A program made the translations under genes and the position numbers. The notes below the pieces were generated by a model, which had not been told where the DNA came from, made no database searches, and saw only the letters and a list, made by a program, of their open reading frames with translations. 64,000 bases of DNA, from NCBI RefSeq assembly GCF_000179775.1, contig NZ_AEEB01000024.1, positions 1 to 64,000 on the forward strand. The letters run 5' to 3'. This DNA comes from Ahrensia sp. R2A130 (GTDB taxonomy: Bacteria > Pseudomonadota > Alphaproteobacteria > Rhizobiales > Rhizobiaceae). Below, piece after piece: positions 25,699 to 33,250 of this stretch (position 1 is the first letter of the stretch; each line of letters opens with the position of its first letter).

Positions 25699-26850
25699 CT
25701 ACTGCTTCGTCTTGCGTTCCATCCAGTCGACCAACCCACCAGCGACAACACCTTGCGCCTTGCCGGATACGAACACGCCGACATGACCGCCCGGAAAGCC
25801 GATTTCTTCGTAGAGATCATCCGCCACGAACTTACCCAGCGCCTTGGAACAAGATACCGGAATGATGTGATCGCGCAGCGCGAAAATATTGATGACGGGC
25901 ATGTCGATCTTCGTCAGGTCCACCGCCTCACCACAAACCTCGAACGTGCCTTCGACAAGTTTGTTCTCGCGATAGAGATCGTTGAGCCATTGCCGTGCCG
26001 CCTCACCGGGGTGGTCTGGTCGGTCGGCGATCCACTTTTCCATACGCAGGAAATTGTCGAGCGCCTTCGGGTTACCGTCCATCGCGGCCAGCCCGATATT
26101 GTATTTCGTCATCGACGCCATCGGCGTGAGTGATGAGAATACGGCGCCCGTCATAGCACCGGGCAGATTGCCGTAGGTGTCGATGATCTTGTTCACGTCA
26201 TCGGCATCCAGATTGCCAATCCAGGAATTGAGGAACCCCTCACCTTCCCAAAATTCATCAGGCCTGCCGTGAAAATCCACTGGCGTAATTGCCAACGCCA
26301 GACCGGAGAAAAGCTCGGGCCGTGTGGCAGCCAGCATCACCGCGAACGTGCCACCCTCACAAATGCCGAACAGGTTGATCGGCTTGCCGCCATTGGTCTC
26401 CACCACATGCTCCACGCAGTCGCCGAGATAACGGTCCACATAATCATCAAATGTGAGATAGCGGTCGGCCCGCGTCGGCGTGCCCCAATCCACCACATAG
26501 ACGTCGATACCAGCAGCCAACAATGTGCGGACCAGCGAACGGTCATCTTGAAGATCGATCATGGTCTGACGACCGAACAACCCATAGCAAATCAGCACCG
26601 GTGGAATGTCGGCCCGTATGTCTGTGACAGGATGATAGTGGTCCACCCGAACCTTGTCGGTACGGAAAACCGTATCGGCAGGCGCGTCGGCAATCTTCAC
26701 CTCTGAATCGCGTTGAGCCGCGATATAAGCGTTGGACTTCAGCGCCCGCGCACCGGTGGCGGCCATCTCAGACCACGCCAATTGCCAAGCCTGCATCGCT
26801 TGCGCGACCGGATCGGCCTCCGGTTCTTTTGCTGGACCGTCTTGGCTCAA
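25699..26850 (-). CDS. phaC: Class III PHA synthase catalytic subunit PhaC
   Basis: A 383-residue alpha/beta-hydrolase-fold polymerase that joins hydroxyacyl-CoA units into polyester on granules. The lipase-like box is 'FGICEGG' with catalytic Cys164; Asp327 in 'FALRDHIIP' and His356 in 'GGHVGVF' complete the triad. Also 'VLICYGLFGRQTMIDLQDDR' and 'VYVVDWGTPTRADRYLTFDD'. The length (class I enzymes are about 600 residues) and the partner phaE upstream make it class III, which needs PhaE. The start overlaps phaE by 4 bases. Confidence 0.93.
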   Translation of the reverse strand: MSQDGPAKEPEADPVAQAMQAWQLAWSEMAATGARALKSNAYIAAQRDSEVKIADAPADTVFRTDKVRVDHYHPVTDIRADIPPVLICYGLFGRQTMIDLQDDRSLVRTLLAAGIDVYVVDWGTPTRADRYLTFDDYVDRYLGDCVEHVVETNGGKPINLFGICEGGTFAVMLAATRPELFSGLALAITPVDFHGRPDEFWEGEGFLNSWIGNLDADDVNKIIDTYGNLPGAMTGAVFSSLTPMASMTKYNIGLAAMDGNPKALDNFLRMEKWIADRPDHPGEAARQWLNDLYRENKLVEGTFEVCGEAVDLTKIDMPVINIFALRDHIIPVSCSKALGKFVADDLYEEIGFPGGHVGVFVSGKAQGVVAGGLVDWMERKTKQ

Positions 26851-27860
26851 GATGCGTCCGTATTTGCTGTGTCAGTCTTCGCTGTATTGGTAGCTTTGGA
26901 CTTGCGGGCTGATTTGCTGGTCCGGCGCGTCGGTTTTTTCACATCACCGCCCTGCGCTTTGATCACCGCTTTCAGTTGGCGCTTCAGATCGCGCACTTCG
27001 CCGCGCACGTCGTGCAACTGTTTGGCCATGTCATCGACTTCGGAACGGGTGGGCATCTGCCATGCTTCTGCCCACTGCTCCGCCGCTTCGTTCATCCGCG
27101 CTTTCACATCGAGACCTGCGCGCAAAAGATTGCGTTGGGCATCAAGATAATCGCTCTGGCGTTGCGTCGAAAGAAGCTCGGCATTGGCAATCTTAAGCCA
27201 TGCTTGCAGCGCCGCATTCACATCACCGGTCTTCAGATCATCCAGCGACCAGTCCTGCGCATAGGTGCTGTAGGCACGGCCCCATGCAGCACGAAGAACG
27301 GCGGCAAATTCACCAGCCGCCTTTTGATAATCCAGCCATTCACGGCTGGTCTGCGCAGCATCCATCCACGGCGCAGCAAGGTCTGCAAAGCGCGGGCCTT
27401 GAGCCACAGAATCCAGTATTTCGCGCAATTGTTCGGGTGCGAAATTAGCCCATGCATCCATTGCGAATGGCGCAGCTTTCGACGCATCGAATTGCTGGAA
27501 CCCTTCCGCGAAATTTGGCATCGAACCGAAGGCAAAACCCGGCATTGTCATCGCCATTGGGTTGAACATCTGCGCGAACATGTCGGTGCCACCCCCATTC
27601 CAGATCGTGTCGGAACGGATTGGCGCGTTCGGCGCGCCATCTCTGTAGCCAGGCATCCATGCAGCCATCAGCTCACGCCACGTGTCCACAAGGTCATCGC
27701 CACCGGCGGCGCCGGGCGGGTTCATGCCGCCATTCATCGCGCCGCTCATGGCAGCCTGAAACTGCTCTGTGGCTTGCGCCTGAGCGTCCATCATAGCCTT
27801 GCCACCTTCGCTCCACATCTTCGCCATTTGAGCGAAAGCGTCACTGTCATCCTGTGCCAT
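26847..27860 (-). CDS. phaE: Class III PHA synthase subunit PhaE
   Basis: A 337-residue partner of PhaC. The N-terminal region is rich in Met, Ala and Gly ('AAMSGAMNGGMNPPGAAGG'), the middle is helical with 'AWGRAYSTYAQDWSLDDLKT' and 'WLKIANAELLSTQRQSDYLD', typical of PhaE, and the C-terminus is a predicted coiled coil ('MAKQLHDVRGEVRDLKRQLK') ending in a Lys/Thr-rich tail. PhaE has no catalytic residues; it activates PhaC. It lies 10 bases after the iron alcohol dehydrogenase gene and overlaps phaC. Confidence 0.9.
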   Translation of the reverse strand: MAQDDSDAFAQMAKMWSEGGKAMMDAQAQATEQFQAAMSGAMNGGMNPPGAAGGDDLVDTWRELMAAWMPGYRDGAPNAPIRSDTIWNGGGTDMFAQMFNPMAMTMPGFAFGSMPNFAEGFQQFDASKAAPFAMDAWANFAPEQLREILDSVAQGPRFADLAAPWMDAAQTSREWLDYQKAAGEFAAVLRAAWGRAYSTYAQDWSLDDLKTGDVNAALQAWLKIANAELLSTQRQSDYLDAQRNLLRAGLDVKARMNEAAEQWAEAWQMPTRSEVDDMAKQLHDVRGEVRDLKRQLKAVIKAQGGDVKKPTRRTSKSARKSKATNTAKTDTANTDAS

Positions 27861-27870
27861 GGAGTTTCCT

Positions 27871-29028
27871 TTAGTTCAGAGCTGCGGTGTAAATCGCCAG
27901 CGCCGCATCATAGGTCATCTCGCGCGGATTGTTCACGAGCAAGCGGGTCTGTTTCATAGCATCTTCCGCAAGCATAGGCAGTTGGTTGTGGTTCACACCA
28001 ACCTCGGCAAGCGTGGACTGCATACCCAGTTTCGGGCCAAGCGATTTGAAGCCGTCGATCATGCCCTGACCGATTTCGCTATCGGATTTGCCGGCAAGTT
28101 CAGGGAAGATCAGCGGACCAATTTCGGCGTACAGACCTTCGGCTGACGGCATGTTGAATTCCAGCACATGGGGCAGAACCAGCGCGTTCGATAGGCCATG
28201 CGGCACATGGAAATGGCCGCCCAGCGGATAGGCCAGCGCGTGAACCGCAGCCACCGGTGCGTTGGCAAATGCCATACCGGCGAGCATGGAACCGAGCAGC
28301 ATCGCAGAGCGGGCTTCGCGGTTTTTGCCGTCGGAGCAAGCGGTTTCGATGTTAGCACCCAGCAGTTCCAGCGCTTGACGGGCCAGCGTGTCAGAAAGAA
28401 TGTTTTTCTTATGCGCCGAGGTATAAGCCTCAATCGCGTGAACCATAGCGTCGATGCCGGTAGCCGCGGTCACAGCCGGTGGCAGACCGACAGTCAGTTC
28501 AGCGTCCAGAATAGCCCAGTCCGGCAGAAGCTGCGGCGACACCACGCCCTTCTTCTCATTCGTGCCGGTGGTGACGATGGAAATCGGCGTCACTTCCGAA
28601 CCTGTGCCCGCCGTTGTTGGCGCAAGAACCAGCGGCAAGCGACCGCCGGTCACGAGGCCAACGCCGTACATTTCACCAATGGGCTGATCGCTGTTCATAA
28701 GCACCGCGATGAGCTTGGCCGTATCGAGCGATGAACCACCGCCCACCGAACAGACGCCATCGACGCCCGCAGCTTTCGCTTCTTCGACAGCCGTCAGCAC
28801 CATGCTTTCCGGTGGGTCCGGCACAACGTCGTCGATGATGTGGGCGTCGATACCAGCAGCCTTCAGGCTGTCTAGCGCAGCAGCGGCAAGACCGAGTTCA
28901 AGAATGATCTTGTCGGTGACGAAAGCCACCTTCTTGCAGCCCTGCTTCGCCATGATCTCACCGATCTTCGCGGTGGAGCCCACTTCGGACAGGACATTGG
29001 GTGTGGTCTGGAATTGGAAGGCGTGCAT
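27871..29028 (-). CDS. Iron-containing alcohol dehydrogenase, candidate 4-hydroxybutyrate dehydrogenase
   Basis: A 385-residue group III (iron-activated) alcohol dehydrogenase. NAD-binding 'VCSVGGGSSLDTAKLIAVL', 'LVLAPTTAGTGSEVTPISIV', and the metal ligands Asp193 and His197 in 'GIDAMVHAIEAYTS', His263 in 'AAVHALAYPLGGHF' and His277 in 'HVPHGLSNAL' are all present. The family includes succinate-semialdehyde reductases (4-hydroxybutyrate dehydrogenases) as well as ethanol, butanol and 1,3-propanediol dehydrogenases. Its place in an operon with a ThDP decarboxylase-like enzyme and PHA synthase suggests reduction of succinate semialdehyde to 4-hydroxybutyrate; that substrate is inference. Confidence 0.9.
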   Translation of the reverse strand: MHAFQFQTTPNVLSEVGSTAKIGEIMAKQGCKKVAFVTDKIILELGLAAAALDSLKAAGIDAHIIDDVVPDPPESMVLTAVEEAKAAGVDGVCSVGGGSSLDTAKLIAVLMNSDQPIGEMYGVGLVTGGRLPLVLAPTTAGTGSEVTPISIVTTGTNEKKGVVSPQLLPDWAILDAELTVGLPPAVTAATGIDAMVHAIEAYTSAHKKNILSDTLARQALELLGANIETACSDGKNREARSAMLLGSMLAGMAFANAPVAAVHALAYPLGGHFHVPHGLSNALVLPHVLEFNMPSAEGLYAEIGPLIFPELAGKSDSEIGQGMIDGFKSLGPKLGMQSTLAEVGVNHNQLPMLAEDAMKQTRLLVNNPREMTYDAALAIYTAALN

Positions 29029-29079
29029 GTTCGGGAAACCCTTTTGTTCGGTATCAGGTCGTGCTGTGCAGGTGTGTAA

Positions 29080-30747
29080 TCAGACGTCTTCAGACTGATC
29101 GAGGCTGGTCATGCCCTTCAGGCGTTCCGTCAGCTTCATATTTTCAGAATAGTCGATCGGGCAATCGATAATCGACACGCCACCATCGTTCATGGCTGTC
29201 TTGATCGTGTCCAACAGATCTTCGGTTTTGGAAACGTGGTAGCCCTTGGCACCAAAGCTGTCGGCAAATTTTACGAAGTCCGGGTTGGTCACATCGATGT
29301 TCGACTTACGACCGTACTCACGCAGCTGATGCCACTCGATGAGGCCGTATTTATTGTCGTTGAAAATCAGGATCGTGATATTGAGGCCAAGGCGAACTGC
29401 CGTTTCGATTTCCTGATTGTTCATCATGAAGCCACTATCGCCGCAGACGGCCAGAATGTTGCGTTCGGGATAGACCAGTTTGGCAGCAATCGCGCCGGGC
29501 AGCGCGATACCCATCGACGCAAAGCCGTTGGAGATGATGCAGGTGTTAGGCCGTTCCGCTTGGAACATCCGCGCCATCCACATTTTATGCGCGCCGACAT
29601 CGGAAATGACGATGTCTTCCGGGTTCATGGCCTTGCGCAGATCGGAGATGATTTTCTGCGGTTTGATCGGGTGCGCGGTGTCATCAGCGTAGCGGTTCAA
29701 TTCCTTGACGATCTTCTTGCGAAGTTCCGGCATCGCCTTGTTCTTATCCTGATCACAGCGCGACGCGATGCGGTTCATGGAGTCCGTCAGGTCGCCCACG
29801 ACACCGGCTTCAACGATGTAATGAGTGTCCACCTCTGCAGGTGAACCATCGATATGAACGATTTTCTCTTCCAGCTTCGGGTTCCAATAAGCAGGGTCGT
29901 ACTCGACAAGATCGTAACCGATGCACAGCACCAGATCCGCTTCTTCGATACCGAAGGCGATAAGATCGTGCGCTTTCAGGCCAACGGTGCCCAGCGACAA
30001 CGGGTGAGATGAAGGGATCGCACCCTTGGCCATGAATGTCGTGGCAACGGGAATGTTGACGGTTTCGGCAAGGTTCAACAATGCGTCGCATGCATTGTGG
30101 CGGATGACGCCATTACCCGCGATGATGATCGGGTTCTTGGCTTCATCAATCAGCTGCGCCACCTGACGGCATTTACCGGATGCTGCCTGTGGCGGCACCG
30201 GTTGCTGCACGCGCAATGGCGGCATCTCGTCGATTTCCATCTCAGCGACGTTCTCGGGAAAGTCGATGAACGCGGCACCGGGCTTTTCGGTTTGCGCAAA
30301 CTTGAACGCCTTGCGGACGATCTCCGGCACAATTTCAGGTTCACGAATTTGCACGGAATACTTGGTGATCGGTGCAAACAGGTTCACCAGATCGAGCACC
30401 TGATGGCTTTCTTTGTGCATGCGGGTCGTTGCGCCCTGCCCGGCAATCGCAACCATCGGTGCGCGGTCCATATTGCCGTCGGCAACGCCGGTCACGAGGT
30501 TCGTGGCACCCGGGCCAAGCGTCGACATACAAACACCGGCACGGCCGGTCAGGCGGCCGTAAACGTCGGCCATAAACGCAGCTCCCTGTTCATGGCGCGT
30601 GATAACGAACTGGATAGGGCTGTCGAGCAGCGCATCCATCACACCGATATTCTCTTCACCGGGAATGCCGAAGATATATTCGACACCTTCGTTTTCAAGG
30701 CATTTTACAAGCAGTTGTGCGGAGCGAAGCCGGTTAGTTGTTTTCAC
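29080..30747 (-). CDS. Acetolactate-synthase-like ThDP enzyme, candidate 2-oxoglutarate decarboxylase
   Basis: A 555-residue thiamine-diphosphate enzyme. Catalytic Glu53 lies in 'ITRHEQGAAFMADVYGRLTG'; 'STLGPGATNLVTGVADGNMD' follows; the ThDP/Mg motif is 'AVCGDSGFMMNNQEIETAVR' to 'LIFNDN'. By sequence it would be named acetolactate synthase (large-subunit type), but no small subunit is nearby. The N-terminal region 'LLVKCLENEGVEYIFGIPGE' resembles, from memory, the cyanobacterial enzymes shown to decarboxylate 2-oxoglutarate to succinate semialdehyde. First gene of the PHA operon, divergent from phaP; an SSADH gene is 2.5 kb away. Catabolic acetolactate synthase remains the main alternative. 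Confidence 0.85.
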   Translation of the reverse strand: MKTTNRLRSAQLLVKCLENEGVEYIFGIPGEENIGVMDALLDSPIQFVITRHEQGAAFMADVYGRLTGRAGVCMSTLGPGATNLVTGVADGNMDRAPMVAIAGQGATTRMHKESHQVLDLVNLFAPITKYSVQIREPEIVPEIVRKAFKFAQTEKPGAAFIDFPENVAEMEIDEMPPLRVQQPVPPQAASGKCRQVAQLIDEAKNPIIIAGNGVIRHNACDALLNLAETVNIPVATTFMAKGAIPSSHPLSLGTVGLKAHDLIAFGIEEADLVLCIGYDLVEYDPAYWNPKLEEKIVHIDGSPAEVDTHYIVEAGVVGDLTDSMNRIASRCDQDKNKAMPELRKKIVKELNRYADDTAHPIKPQKIISDLRKAMNPEDIVISDVGAHKMWMARMFQAERPNTCIISNGFASMGIALPGAIAAKLVYPERNILAVCGDSGFMMNNQEIETAVRLGLNITILIFNDNKYGLIEWHQLREYGRKSNIDVTNPDFVKFADSFGAKGYHVSKTEDLLDTIKTAMNDGGVSIIDCPIDYSENMKLTERLKGMTSLDQSEDV

Positions 30748-30849
30748 AGAAGTTCCTTTGGCCCTTGATATGGCGCGTTAAAGTTGACCCAAACCTGAAC
30801 ACGAAACGTCGCAGTTTCTTGCCGGTTCCGATAGGGTTAAAAGCAAAAA

Positions 30850-30886
30850 TTGTGCAGACGCACAATAAAAATGTTGCGCCGCACAA
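30850..30886. promoter_or_regulatory. Paired inverted repeats, candidate PhaR operator
   Basis: TTGTGC (30850-30855) N4 GCACAA (30860-30865), then TTGCGC (30874-30879) N1 GCACAA (30881-30886). Two near-identical dyads lie in the 210-bp divergent region between phaP and the ThDP-enzyme operon. As phaR is the next gene after phaP, they are good candidates for PhaR binding and could control both directions. Confidence 0.6.
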
Positions 30887-30901
30887 ATTAAATGCTATGT
30901 T
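30874..30901 (+). promoter_or_regulatory. Candidate phaP promoter
   Basis: TTGCGC (30874-30879) and TATGTT (30896-30901), 16 bases apart, placed about 55 bases before the phaP start. The -35 element coincides with the second dyad, so a repressor bound there would block polymerase. The transcript would carry a short hairpin (30911-30926) in its leader. Confidence 0.45.
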
Positions 30902-30957
30902 AGCTTCAATAGCGACGCAGAGTCGCTCGAAAAACGACCATCACAGGAGTGAATCAC

Positions 30958-31353
30958 ATGGCCAGCACCAAAGAAACAATGAACGAGCAGACTGCCGACA
31001 TCATGGGCAAGAGCCAGGAATTCGTTACCACACACATCGCCAATTCCGAAAAAGCGATGGAATCGCTGATCGAGCTGAACGCAGCCGTGTTCAAGGGCGG
31101 CGAAGCAATCGCCAAGAAAATGTACGAAAACTACGTTTCCAACGTTGCAGCCACCTTCGACGGCGTAAAAGCCATGAACAAGGCCGGCGACGTGTCCGAA
31201 TTCTTCAAAATCGCAACGTCCAACGTTGCTTCCGGCACCGAGCGCCTCGCTGACCAGACCAAAGGCGTTGCTGAACTCTCCGGCAAAGTCATGAAAGACA
31301 CCGGCGAAGCAGCACGCGCAGCCTACTCCAAAGGCTTCGCAGTCAACCTGTAA
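30958..31353 (+). CDS. phaP: Phasin, PHA granule surface protein
   Basis: A 131-residue, mostly helical, amphipathic protein. Start at ATG 30958 with AGGAG 8 bases upstream. Phasin-type features: 'MGKSQEFVTTHIANSEKAME', 'VFKGGEAIAKKMYENYVSNV', and Ala/Lys-rich helices to the end ('AARAAYSKGF'). No membrane segment. It coats polymer granules and limits their size. Upstream dyads and the downstream phaR gene fit the classic phasin-repressor circuit. Confidence 0.9.
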   Translation: MASTKETMNEQTADIMGKSQEFVTTHIANSEKAMESLIELNAAVFKGGEAIAKKMYENYVSNVAATFDGVKAMNKAGDVSEFFKIATSNVASGTERLADQTKGVAELSGKVMKDTGEAARAAYSKGFAVNL

Positions 31354-31403
31354 AGACGAAGGTCGCCGGTTCCTCCCAACCGCGCAGACCACCTTTACCA
31401 TTC

Positions 31404-31447
31404 AAGCCGTCGCGCTCGTTAATTCGGGTTCGGCGGCTTGTTTGTTT
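31404..31447 (+). terminator. Terminator after phaP
   Basis: AAGCCGTCG (31404-31412) pairs with CGGCGGCTT (31431-31439), 9 bp with one G-T pair, followed by GTTTGTTTC. It separates the abundant phaP transcript from phaR. Confidence 0.65.
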
Positions 31448-31542
31448 CTGCCCTTGCCCTATCATGATGCAGTGCAACATTCCTGATGGAACCGCACCGC
31501 CCCTCATCTGTTTAGACCGCAAGAACCGGAAACCGACACCCC

Positions 31543-32229
31543 ATGTCTGACGCCAAATCTGACCCAAGGCCGACAAAAGCAGCGCCTGCCGCCAAACGTG
31601 GCCGCCCTTCCAAGAAGGAAAGCGGGCAAGATGGTTCTGATGGCTCAACAATCGTCATCCGCAAATACCCGAACCGACGTCTCTACAACACGGCGTCCTC
31701 CAGCTACATCAAGCTAGATGACATCGTAGACCTGATCGCCGATGACACGCCCTTCGTTATCGAAGACGCAAAGACGGGCGAGAACATCACCCGTTCGATC
31801 CTCAACCAGATCATCTACGAGCGCGAAAACGGTTCTGATGACGCCTTCCACTTTCCGCTGGAATTCCAAAAGCAGCTGATCGGCATGTATGGCGACAGCT
31901 ACTCGAAAATGGTGCCTGACTATCTTACCCAGTCGCTTTCGCTTTTCGCGCAGGAGCGGGAGAAGATGGGCGAAGCCATGACGAAAGCCGTTGGCACCGC
32001 CATAGACCGCAACGCCCGTGCCATGATGGATTTCAGCCAGGCGCTCGCCAAGCAAAATATGGCGATGTTCAAACGCTCCTGGTCAATGTTTCTGCCAACG
32101 CTGAACCAGTCCGGAACAGAAACAACACCACAGGCCGATGCGGAAAAGCCCGCCCCCCGTGACGCCGAACTGGAAAATATTCAGGCGCAAATCGACGCCC
32201 TGCAATCCCGCCTCAAGGACATGAGCTAG
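31543..32229 (+). CDS. phaR: PHA synthesis repressor PhaR
   Basis: A 228-residue regulator. Its DNA-binding domain is highly typical: 'IVIRKYPNRRLYNTASSSYI', 'DIVDLIADDTPFVIEDAKTG', 'NITRSILNQIIYEREN'. The C-terminal part ('ESLSLFAQERE'-like helices, 'NMAMFKRSWSMFLP') binds polymer or phasin surface. In addition the first 30 residues are basic with an AT-hook-like 'KRGRPSKK', which may add DNA contact. PhaR represses phaP until granules appear and titrate it. It probably acts on the dyads at 30850-30886. Confidence 0.95.
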   Translation: MSDAKSDPRPTKAAPAAKRGRPSKKESGQDGSDGSTIVIRKYPNRRLYNTASSSYIKLDDIVDLIADDTPFVIEDAKTGENITRSILNQIIYERENGSDDAFHFPLEFQKQLIGMYGDSYSKMVPDYLTQSLSLFAQEREKMGEAMTKAVGTAIDRNARAMMDFSQALAKQNMAMFKRSWSMFLPTLNQSGTETTPQADAEKPAPRDAELENIQAQIDALQSRLKDMS

Positions 32230-32281
32230 ACGGCTTTTCGCCTCGTCATTAGCCGCCCGCTCTCCCCACAACGGAACATTC

Positions 32282-33169
32282 ATGCCCCACCGTAAAAAGC
32301 AGCCTGCCAAAGCCTACTCCAAGCACTACCATCTCGGTCTTGGATTCCACGGCTTCCACCGCATCAACTATCTGGAGTGGGGCAATGCGCAGGACTTTTC
32401 CCATCAGGAAACACTGTTCTGCGTCCACGGCCTGACGCGCAACGCTCGCGATTTCGATTTTTTCGCGAACCGCATGTGCGACATGTATCGTATCGTCTGT
32501 CCGGACGTTGTGGGCCGTGGCGACAGCGACCACATTCCCGAAGACGGCTACAACTACCTGCAATACAACGCAGATATGAACAGCCTAATTTCACGTTTGA
32601 ACGTGACCGAGGTGAACTGGATCGGCACGTCCATGGGCGGCATCATCGGCATGGTGTTGGCATCGGTCGCCCAGTCTCCCATCAAGCGGCTTGTCATCAA
32701 TGACATCGGTCCGGAAGTGTCCCGCGAGGCGCAGCTGAAGATCGCCGAATATATTGGCAAGAGCATCGATTTTGCGTCGGTGGAGGCCGTCGCTGACCAT
32801 CTGAAGAACATCTATTACGAGTTCGCCCCCATGACGGAGGAGGACTGGATGCATATGGCAAAATACTCATGCCGCCGCACAAAAGCCGGCACGTGGCGGC
32901 TGAAAGTCGACAATCGCGTCGGCGAAGCGTTCCGCGAAAGCATCTCCTATTTCAACGTCGATATGTGGGAAACTTGGGAACGCATAACCTGCCCCGTTCT
33001 CGTATTACGCGGCAAAAATTCGTCCTTCCTGTCGGAAGAGACCGCTGAAAAAATGCTGACCTGCGGGCCGCAAACCACATTGGTGGAATTCGACGATACC
33101 GGTCACACACCGACGCTGCGCAACGAAGAACAATGCGACGTCATCGCCGAATGGCTGGCCAGCAACTAA
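32282..33169 (+). CDS. Alpha/beta hydrolase
   Basis: A 295-residue cytoplasmic hydrolase. Oxyanion region 'LFCVHGLTRNARDFDFF', 'PDVVGRGDSDHIPEDGYNY', nucleophile elbow 'IGTSMGGIIGMVLAS' (Ser), and catalytic His in 'FDDTGHTPTL'. No signal peptide. It lies 52 bases after phaR and before the SSADH gene, so a role in ester or polymer-derived oligomer turnover is possible, but the sequence does not reveal the substrate. Confidence 0.85.
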   Translation: MPHRKKQPAKAYSKHYHLGLGFHGFHRINYLEWGNAQDFSHQETLFCVHGLTRNARDFDFFANRMCDMYRIVCPDVVGRGDSDHIPEDGYNYLQYNADMNSLISRLNVTEVNWIGTSMGGIIGMVLASVAQSPIKRLVINDIGPEVSREAQLKIAEYIGKSIDFASVEAVADHLKNIYYEFAPMTEEDWMHMAKYSCRRTKAGTWRLKVDNRVGEAFRESISYFNVDMWETWERITCPVLVLRGKNSSFLSEETAEKMLTCGPQTTLVEFDDTGHTPTLRNEEQCDVIAEWLASN

Positions 33170-33250
33170 TCTCACCCTATCACGTCGCAACCACCCCAAG
33201 GCAAACGACGGGAATGCAGGCGCAACGAACGACTTTCAAGGAACGACTAC

